From Dehalococcoidia bacterium (GTDB lineage Bacteria > Chloroflexota > Dehalococcoidia > Dehalococcoidales > JAUWYK01), in the NCBI GenBank assembly GCA_030615865.1, contig JAUWYK010000065.1, positions 1 to 11,491 on the forward strand: 11,491 bases of DNA. Reading direction: 5' to 3'. The position numbers were made by a program, and so were the translations under genes. The notes under the pieces were generated by a model. That model ran no database searches. It was given only the letters and a program-made list of their open reading frames with translations, and was not told the origin of the DNA. How positions within the stretch are numbered: position 1 is the first letter of the stretch; the number at the start of each line of letters is the position of its first letter. Shown here in pieces: positions 6,058 through 11,491 of this stretch.

Positions 6058-6093
6058 GAAACGATTCGTAGCTGATTAGCTTTGAATCGTTTC
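6058..6093. repeat. Long perfect inverted repeat after thrC
   Basis: GAAACGATTC (6058-6067) is mirrored exactly by GAATCGTTTC (6084-6093). Inside, AGCT/AGCT around GATT extends the stem by four pairs after a GT/TT internal loop. No T-run follows on the plus strand, so it is not a canonical intrinsic terminator, though it may end or stabilise the thrC transcript. It lies about 70 bases before the next gene and could equally be an operator. Part of the arm (GAATCG) recurs at 6135-6140. Confidence 0.6.
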
Positions 6094-6163
6094 CCAAAAA
6101 TTAAGTTGAGTTATTTCGTGCCTGTTTAGATAGGAATCGCTTTGCAAAACGAAGGGGGTTGAA

Positions 6164-6754
6164 ATGGCTAAGGTAATTAGTGACGGCATCGGAGCATTTT
6201 ATCAGCACTACCCGAGAGTAGCTACAATAGTTACCGCTCAAGCTAAAGGCAAGGCCAATGCTATGGCAGTAGCCTGGCATATGTCTATCTCCTTTAATCC
6301 ACCCCTTTACGGGGTGTCCATCGCATCTAAGCGCTTCACTTACCAGCTTATTGCCGACAGTAGGGAGTTCGGGGTTAATTTCTTGCCCTTTGAGGCGGCT
6401 GAGTTAGTTGCCTCGGTAGGTGGTAGCAAGGGAGAAGAGGTAGACAAGTTTCAGAGGTTTAATATCGCCACGGATAAGTCGGTAAAGACAAAGGTGCCAA
6501 TTCTGGAGGCTGCCTATGCTGCCTATGAGTGCAAGCTAGTCGATGATAGGGACTATGGTGACCACCGGCTGTTGGTGGGAGAGATTGTAGCTGTGCATAG
6601 CCTGAAGGAAGCGTTTACTTCAGATGAGGTTATAGATTTGGATAAGGTTAGTCCTATTTTGTATCTGGGGCATGAGCTTTATGTTACTGCATCAAGATAT
6701 ATAGTAAGAAGCCTTGACCGTGAGGTCTATGGTAAAGCTAAAGGAGGTCTATAG
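6164..6754 (+). CDS. Flavin reductase-like (FMN-binding) domain protein
   Basis: The 196-residue protein fits the DIM6/NTAB flavin reductase-like family, small split-barrel proteins that bind FMN and use NAD(P)H to deliver reduced flavin or carry out redox reactions. Supporting segments are [20 protein letters not shown] (32-51), the usual flavin-pocket region, then FGVNFLP (69-75), and [15 protein letters not shown] (131-145) followed by [10 protein letters not shown] (166-175). There is no signal peptide or extra domain. AAGGGGG at 6152-6158 stands five bases before the ATG. Its stop overlaps the GTG start of folE by one base, and the folE ribosome site lies within its last codons, so the two are translationally coupled. 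The true substrate is unknown; pairing with folE may be operon convenience rather than a shared pathway. Confidence 0.85.
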   Translation: MAKVISDGIGAFYQHYPRVATIVTAQAKGKANAMAVAWHMSISFNPPLYGVSIASKRFTYQLIADSREFGVNFLPFEAAELVASVGGSKGEEVDKFQRFNIATDKSVKTKVPILEAAYAAYECKLVDDRDYGDHRLLVGEIVAVHSLKEAFTSDEVIDLDKVSPILYLGHELYVTASRYIVRSLDREVYGKAKGGL

Positions 6755-7314
6755 TGTTTGATGAGGCCAAGATTAGGACAGCAGTAGCTTCGATAATTGA
6801 GGCTATTGGGGAGAACCCCCAGCGAGAAGGCTTGGCAGATACCCCAAAGCGGGTGGCTGAGATGTATGCCGAGCTTTTTATGGGAATTAACATTGACCCC
6901 AAGGAAGAGTTGTCGGTAATTTATGAGGCAGGACACCGGGAAATGGTAATTGTGAGGGATATCCCTTTTTATTCTATGTGTGAGCACCACCTTCTGCCAT
7001 TTTACGGTATGGCTCATGTGGGTTATATTCCCGATGTTGAGGGGCATGTGGTAGGTCTTAGCAAACTAGCCCGGGTGGTGGAAGTCATTGCTAGCCGCCC
7101 CCAGGTTCAGGAGAGGATGACTACTGAGATTGCTGATACCATTATGGACGGGCTTAAGCCCTCTGGAGTGGCAGTAGTTGTTCAGGCTGAGCACCTGTGT
7201 ATGATTATGCGCGGCGTCAAGAAACCAGGAAGTAATATTATCACCTCAGCTATCAGGGGTGCCTTTCGCACTCATGAAGCAAGCAGAGCTGAATTTTTCT
7301 CTCTGATACGTTGA
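6754..7314 (+). CDS. folE: GTP cyclohydrolase I
   Basis: This enzyme opens GTP to 7,8-dihydroneopterin triphosphate, the first step toward folate and, in many bacteria, queuosine precursors. At 186 residues it is a normal length. Zinc ligands fit C76 and H79 in SMCEHH (74-79) and C149 in [10 protein letters not shown] (146-155); H78 matches the catalytic histidine. [18 protein letters not shown] (21-38), [11 protein letters not shown] (100-110) and GVKKPGS (154-160) are all family hallmarks. The GTG start at 6754 overlaps the upstream stop (TAGTG), and AAAGGAGGT at 6740-6748 lies ahead of it at good distance, which fixes the start. It converges with the yjbQ-type gene with only 18 bases between stops and no clear terminator. 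Confidence 0.97.
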   Translation: MFDEAKIRTAVASIIEAIGENPQREGLADTPKRVAEMYAELFMGINIDPKEELSVIYEAGHREMVIVRDIPFYSMCEHHLLPFYGMAHVGYIPDVEGHVVGLSKLARVVEVIASRPQVQERMTTEIADTIMDGLKPSGVAVVVQAEHLCMIMRGVKKPGSNIITSAIRGAFRTHEASRAEFFSLIR

Positions 7315-7332
7315 AGGCATGATACCCGGGCT

Positions 7333-7749
7333 CTATTCACCCATAATTTGCATTATGATTTGTCTTGACCGGGGTCGGTTGTCGAAATCTACCAGGACTA
7401 TCTGTTGCCAGGTACCCAGGGTTAACCTTTTGTCATTGAAAGGGATTACCAATGAGGCACCCAATAGTGAGGCACGAACATGAGAGTATCCATTACCATC
7501 ACCCCAGCGGCGGTCGTGGTCATAGGGGATGTTTCTGGGGACATTTCGCTCCCACATGCTCTGGAAGTCAGAGAGTAAACCAGATTCAAATTCAATAGTA
7601 GATAATCCCGCCGTTGAACCGGCAACAAACAGGGTAGCAATTCCACTATTTACCTCTGCCTCGGCCAACTGCTGTTCTATCTGAGGCGTAATGTCAATAA
7701 TATCACACTGCCCTTTACTTTGAAGGCTAATTCTCTTGGTGACTACCAT
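7333..7749 (-). CDS. YjbQ / UPF0047 family protein
   Basis: This 138-residue protein belongs to the YjbQ (UPF0047) family, small trimeric proteins. Family members have been linked to a weak secondary thiamine-phosphate synthase activity, but the physiological role is unsettled. ATLFVAGSTAGLSTIEFE (38-55), HDRRWGDGNGYSHVRASLLG (78-97) and LGTWQQIVLVDFD (111-123) match the conserved blocks, including the histidines of the predicted metal/ligand site (H78, H90). K107 stands where I would expect the glycine of the conserved loop before LTLGTWQ; this is from memory of the family pattern. A perfect AGGAGGT (7763-7757) lies seven bases before the ATG. It is transcribed away from pyrK across a gap holding a repeat and a palindrome. 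Confidence 0.9.
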   Translation of the reverse strand: MVVTKRISLQSKGQCDIIDITPQIEQQLAEAEVNSGIATLFVAGSTAGLSTIEFESGLLSDFQSMWERNVPRNIPYDHDRRWGDGNGYSHVRASLLGASLVIPFNDKRLTLGTWQQIVLVDFDNRPRSRQIIMQIMGE

Positions 7750-7766
7750 ATTGGTTACCTCCTGAT

Positions 7767-7788
7767 GTTAATAGTTACAGATATTAAC
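7767..7788. promoter_or_regulatory. 22-bp operator-like inverted repeat upstream of yjbQ-type gene
   Basis: GTTAATA (7767-7773) and TATTAAC (7782-7788) are perfect inverted arms around eight bases. It lies 18 bases upstream of the start codon at 7749 and abuts the ribosome site, a position suited to a repressor site or to a small leader hairpin. No convincing promoter hexamers were found nearby. Confidence 0.35.
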
Positions 7789-7877
7789 CTCACCTCCTTA
7801 ATTCCCCTCTCCATGATATGGATATATATTCCTATCATGAGTGGGAGGTTTTTGGAAAGAGGGGCGAAGCCCCTCTT
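7788..7877 (+). repeat. Composite double-hairpin repeat, copy 3, with altered first hairpin
   Basis: The lead CCTCACCTCCTTAATTCCCC, a CTCTCC arm, GTGGGAGG and TTTTT follow the order of copy 1, ending in a 9-bp hairpin at 7857-7877 (AAGAGGGGC, loop GAA) nearly identical to that of copy 2. The tip of the first hairpin is replaced by a separate AT-rich palindrome at 7812-7839 (CATGATA ... TATCATG with GGA/TCC inside). The 9-bp hairpin lies ten bases after the pyrK stop. On the minus strand it is followed by TTTCC, so it may weakly terminate carB-pyrK. Confidence 0.7.
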
Positions 7878-7886
7878 AAACGCCTG

Positions 7887-8660
7887 TCAGAAGCAGTTTA
7901 ACTCATCCCACAGTATATCATCCAGATCAAACACCGGACCATCTTTACATACTTGCTTCAGCCCGTTTTTTGTTCTTAGTGTGCAACCGTAGCAGACGCC
8001 AAGTCCACAGCCCATTCTAATCTCCAGAGAAATCTGGGCTGGTTTTGTTTTCAGGAGGTGTTGCTTTTGAGCAGTCATAGCTTGATACATTGAGCTAGGT
8101 CCACAGGCAAAGACTTGGTCTACCCAGCCAGTAAAATCTGGCAACAAGTCAATTATCATACCTTTCTTGCCAGTGGTTCCATCCTCGGTGGCAATGACAA
8201 TTTTAGCTTCGGATGGCAGGAGGTGTCTGGGGTAAAGTTGAGCAGCAGTTGTTGCTCCTAGAAGAAGGGTTACCGAGTATTCTTGACTCAAGGCTTCCCG
8301 GGCCAGAAAGCATAGTGGCGCAATACCAATGCCGCCAGCCACCAATAGCAGGTTGCGCGAGGTATGATGAATAAAATACCCGTTGCCTAGCGGTCCAAGC
8401 AGGTCTATATTATCACCAGCTTGGCATTGAGATAGCCAGTGTGTGCCCTTTCCAACTACGGTGAAAAGTAGAGCAAGTTTATCTCCGTCTAGCTGGTGGA
8501 TACTCAGTGGACGGCGTAGCAAAGATTCTTCCCCGCAACGCACCATGACAAATTGTCCCGGCTTAGCTTGGGTGACTATTTGGGGAGACTCCAGCCACAT
8601 AAGGTAAGTCCCTGGCATGACTTCATCGTTGGAGGTAACAGAAGCAAAGCCCAGCTTCAA
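7887..8660 (-). CDS. pyrK: Dihydroorotate dehydrogenase electron-transfer subunit
   Basis: PyrK is the iron-sulfur flavoprotein that passes electrons from dihydroorotate dehydrogenase (PyrD type 1B) to NAD+. In 257 residues it shows the FAD-binding RRPLSI (49-54), the NAD-binding GGIGIAPL (109-116), and the terminal 2Fe-2S ligands C218, C223, C226 and C238 with spacing C-x4-C-x2-C-x11-C. The start is TTG at 8660 within a TTGA overlap with the carB stop; AAAGGAGT lies just upstream, so translation is coupled to carB. No pyrD follows: the next gene downstream is the yjbQ-type gene across a repeat. The partner must therefore be encoded elsewhere, possibly upstream beyond the window. Confidence 0.95.
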   Translation of the reverse strand: MKLGFASVTSNDEVMPGTYLMWLESPQIVTQAKPGQFVMVRCGEESLLRRPLSIHQLDGDKLALLFTVVGKGTHWLSQCQAGDNIDLLGPLGNGYFIHHTSRNLLLVAGGIGIAPLCFLAREALSQEYSVTLLLGATTAAQLYPRHLLPSEAKIVIATEDGTTGKKGMIIDLLPDFTGWVDQVFACGPSSMYQAMTAQKQHLLKTKPAQISLEIRMGCGLGVCYGCTLRTKNGLKQVCKDGPVFDLDDILWDELNCF

Positions 8661-11491
8661 GCCGACTCCTTTCTGCGGTAGTGTGGTAAGGGTTGAGCGC
8701 TGTAAATTTGGCTGCCATTGAGGAGTGCTTCTACTGCGGCTTGAACCGTATCAAGGGAGGTAAAGCAAGGGATACGCTTTTCAGCAGCCGCCCGGCGGAT
8801 ATGGAAGCCATCCCTTAGTGGGATGCGACCTCCAGTAATGGTATTGACCACACCGTTTACTGTCCCGTCATTGACGATGTCAATAACATTGGGATGCCCC
8901 TCGCTCAATTTTTTGCTTATCATTATTACCGGGAGTCCGGCGGCTTCAATCATAGCCGCGGTGCCTTCTGTAGCATAGAGCTTGTAGCCTACTTCGAATA
9001 ACTTTCTGATTATGGGTAGTGATTCAGGTTTATCCCTATCAGCAATGCTGAAAAGTATGGCTCCTTGGGGCAACAGCATCAGTCCGGCGGCCAGGAGTGC
9101 CTTGGCCAGGGCAGCATCAAAGGTATAATCAATTCCCATTACCTCGCCGGTAGACTTCATTTCAGGACCAAGGTAGGTGTCAACACCGAGTAATTTTGAC
9201 ATAGAAAACACCGGGGCTTTAATGCCTACCAGCTCTTGTCTTTTCCACAGTCCGCTGCTATAGCCTTGCTCCTTGAGGCTCTTACCTAGCATAACCTTTG
9301 TCGCTACATTTACCATCGGCACCCCGGTGACCTTGGAGATAAATGGGATAGTGCGGCTCGCCCGAGGGTTTACTTCCAATACGTAAACCGATGGTACTTG
9401 AGTGCTACTAGCCGGCATAATGACGAACTGGATGTTCATTAAGCCTTTAATTTTAAGTGCCAGCCCTATCCGTAGTGCATAGTCAACAATGGTTTCTACC
9501 TCTGACTCGGTCAGGTTTACCCCGGGGTAGACTGCCATAGAATCTCCGCTATGGACGCCTGCCCGTTCAATATGCTCCATTATTCCCGGAATAAGAACGT
9601 CTTCTCCATCACCTATAGCATCAAGCTCTACCTCTTTTCCCTCTAGATATTTATCAATGAGGATAGGGTGCCTGGTATCCAGTTCCAGAGCTAGGTTCAT
9701 ATAACGGGTTAGTTCACTGGCATCGTGCACTATTTCCATAGCTCTACCACCGAGAACATAGCTAGGGCGAACCAATACCGGGTAACCGATAAGCTTAGCC
9801 ACACTGAGGGCTTCATCTATGGAGGTTACCCCAGCTCCTGGTGGTTGGGGGATGCCTAACTCGCTGAGGAAGTTCTCAAATCGGCGCCTGTCCTCAGCTA
9901 GGTCAATGGCTTCAGCACTGGAGCCGAGGAGAGGCATCCCACTGCGAAATAGAGGCTCAGCCAGGTTGATGGCTGTCTGACCACCAAATTGGACTATAGA
10001 GGGTGGGGAAGCATTGCCAGTTTGTCCACTTTCATTTTCTAGGATATCGCGTAGGCTTTCTTCATCCAGGGCTTCAAAGTAGAGGCGGTCACTGGTATCA
10101 AAATCGGTGGATACTGTTTCCGGATTGGAGTTTACCATTATGCTCTTGAAGCCAGATTCCTGTAGTGCCCAGGCAGCGTGGACGCTAGAGTAATCAAATT
10201 CAATGCCCTGACCAATGCGGATGGGACCGCTGCCGATGACTATTGCCTTATTTCCCTGGAGGGGCTCGGCTTCATTTTCCTGGTCATAGGTGCTGTAGAA
10301 ATAGGGGGTGCCAGCATCAAACTCAGCGGCGCAGGTATCCACCATCTTGTAAACGGGTCGAATATTCCAGCTATGGCGCAGTTGCCTGACCTGCTCAGGG
10401 AGTCTATCGGCTAGAGTCCCAACCTGTTCGTCGGAGAAGCCGAGCCGCTTTGCCTGCCACAGCAAGTCCGGCGTCAGCGGCTGGGAGAGGAGTTTCCTTT
10501 CCATATCTACGATGTTCTGGAGCTTGGTAGTGAACCACAGGTCGATTTTAGTGTGCTCGGCTATCTCCTCGGCACTTATCCCCCTTCTTAATGCTGCCAT
10601 TATTGCCCATAATCTGAGGTCGTTAGGCTCTAAGGGGTAAGAACTTATGTTCGTTCCCATCTCCCACTTAGGGTCTTCCCACAGTAACGACCTATTACTA
10701 AACTCAAGGGAGCGTATTGCCTTCTGCAAGGCAGCCTCAAAGCACCGGTCAATAGCCATTACCTCACCAGTGGCTTTCATCTGGGTGCCGATACCCCGGT
10801 CGCCTGAGGCAAACTTATCAAATGGCCAGCGAGGAATCTTGACCACTAGGTAGTCCAGCGCCGGCTCAAAGGCAGCCATTGTTTTTTTGGTTACCGCATT
10901 AGGGATTTCATCAAGCCTTTTGCCGACAGCTATCTTAGCCGCCACGCGGGCAATGGGATAGCCGGTAGCCTTACTGGCTAAGGCTGAGCTGCGGCTGACG
11001 CGAGGGTTGACTTCAATTACATAGTAATCGTTGCTATTGGTGTCAAGGGCAAATTGTATATTACAGCCCCCCTCAACACCCAGGGCTCGAATAATCTTGA
11101 GGCTGGCTGTCCGCAACATCTGATACTCTTGATTGGTTAAAGTCTGGCTGGGAGCGACCACAATGCTATCGCCGGTATGTACCCCCATCGGGTCAATGTT
11201 TTCCATATTACAGACGGTGATGCAGTTATCGGCTCCATCACGCATTACCTCATACTCTATCTCCTTCCACCCCACCACAGACCTTTCTACAAGCACCTGG
11301 TGAATGGGGCTAGCAGCCAAGCCTATGGTTACTGCCTTGTCCAGTTCCTTCCAGGTATATGCCATTCCTCCCCCAGTCCCGCCCAGGGTGTAAGCGGGGC
11401 GGATTATAAGTGGCAGACCTATCTTCTTGGCTACTTTCCTGGCTTCTTCCAGGGTATTAACGGTAGCACTGTCAGGCACTGGCTCACCGAT
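8657..11491 (-). CDS. carB: Carbamoyl-phosphate synthase large subunit (N-terminus beyond window)
   Basis: CarB makes carbamoyl phosphate from bicarbonate, ATP and glutamine-derived ammonia for pyrimidines and arginine. The open frame enters at 11491 and gives 944 residues. The first residues, [20 protein letters not shown], align with the middle of the first half of other CarB proteins, so about 120-130 residues are missing off the edge; the GTG at 11479 is an internal codon, not the start. In order it holds the rest of the first ATP-grasp ([12 protein letters not shown], 31-42; [15 protein letters not shown], about 160-174) and the oligomerisation helices to about 390. The second half then begins ([13 protein letters not shown] near 416-428) with its own ATP-grasp ([23 protein letters not shown]). 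Roughly the last 140 residues are the MGS-type allosteric domain ([14 protein letters not shown]). No frameshift is seen. Confidence 0.97.
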   Translation of the reverse strand: MGEPVPDSATVNTLEEARKVAKKIGLPLIIRPAYTLGGTGGGMAYTWKELDKAVTIGLAASPIHQVLVERSVVGWKEIEYEVMRDGADNCITVCNMENIDPMGVHTGDSIVVAPSQTLTNQEYQMLRTASLKIIRALGVEGGCNIQFALDTNSNDYYVIEVNPRVSRSSALASKATGYPIARVAAKIAVGKRLDEIPNAVTKKTMAAFEPALDYLVVKIPRWPFDKFASGDRGIGTQMKATGEVMAIDRCFEAALQKAIRSLEFSNRSLLWEDPKWEMGTNISSYPLEPNDLRLWAIMAALRRGISAEEIAEHTKIDLWFTTKLQNIVDMERKLLSQPLTPDLLWQAKRLGFSDEQVGTLADRLPEQVRQLRHSWNIRPVYKMVDTCAAEFDAGTPYFYSTYDQENEAEPLQGNKAIVIGSGPIRIGQGIEFDYSSVHAAWALQESGFKSIMVNSNPETVSTDFDTSDRLYFEALDEESLRDILENESGQTGNASPPSIVQFGGQTAINLAEPLFRSGMPLLGSSAEAIDLAEDRRRFENFLSELGIPQPPGAGVTSIDEALSVAKLIGYPVLVRPSYVLGGRAMEIVHDASELTRYMNLALELDTRHPILIDKYLEGKEVELDAIGDGEDVLIPGIMEHIERAGVHSGDSMAVYPGVNLTESEVETIVDYALRIGLALKIKGLMNIQFVIMPASSTQVPSVYVLEVNPRASRTIPFISKVTGVPMVNVATKVMLGKSLKEQGYSSGLWKRQELVGIKAPVFSMSKLLGVDTYLGPEMKSTGEVMGIDYTFDAALAKALLAAGLMLLPQGAILFSIADRDKPESLPIIRKLFEVGYKLYATEGTAAMIEAAGLPVIMISKKLSEGHPNVIDIVNDGTVNGVVNTITGGRIPLRDGFHIRRAAAEKRIPCFTSLDTVQAAVEALLNGSQIYSAQPLPHYRRKESA

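Noticed and set aside
6106..6134. Promoter for the flavin reductase-folE pair
   Set aside because: TTGAGT is a fair -35 candidate but nothing at proper spacing resembles a -10 element well enough to list.
7720..7992. 90-codon plus-strand open frame across repeat copy 3
   Set aside because: It starts inside the yjbQ-type gene and ends inside pyrK on the opposite strand, crossing the hairpin repeat; no initiation signal.
11477..11479. GTG at 11479 as the true start of carB
   Set aside because: The frame stays open to the window edge and the residues before it (IGEP) continue the CarB alignment, so the gene extends beyond the window.

Overview
The window looks like a piece of a mid-GC bacterial chromosome, most likely a Chloroflexota lineage near Dehalococcoidia. 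That placement is an inference from protein style, the gene neighbourhood (PpiC-type foldase next to homoserine dehydrogenase; carB-pyrK), and GC-rich palindromic intergenic repeats. It was not tested by any search. Most of the window is housekeeping metabolism, with two accessory patches.

Left edge (1-540): the minus strand carries the first 98 codons of a tyrosine recombinase/integrase that runs off the window. It lies just downstream of the 3' end of a tRNA-Pro(GGG) gene on the same strand. Two perfect 15-bp direct repeats sit between them. This is the usual geometry of an integrative element seated at a tRNA gene; the rest of the element would lie beyond position 1.

Threonine block (583-6042): a good sigma70-type promoter precedes a membrane-anchored tandem-parvulin foldase. 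Four bases later comes homoserine dehydrogenase (hom). Threonine synthase (thrC) lies about 1.76 kb downstream on the same strand; no homoserine kinase gene is seen. Between hom and thrC are two unrecognised membrane-anchored proteins on opposite strands. Between those two is a 324-base gene-free stretch. It contains a fully consensus TTGACA-16-TATAAT promoter firing straight into a 111-nt sequence that folds into a long closed structure, so it is a strong candidate for an undescribed small RNA or leader. Two inverted copies of a composite double-hairpin repeat bracket this insert.

Cofactor block (6164-7749): a flavin-reductase-family protein and GTP cyclohydrolase I (folE) overlap by one base on the plus strand. 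They converge on a YjbQ-family gene on the minus strand.

Pyrimidine block (7887-11491, minus strand): carB, lacking its N-terminus at the window edge, overlaps pyrK by four bases. pyrD does not follow. A third, diverged copy of the double-hairpin repeat separates pyrK from yjbQ.

The best candidates for something new are the promoter-plus-structured-RNA at 4005-4148, the three-copy composite hairpin repeat, and the tRNA-Pro/integrase junction.
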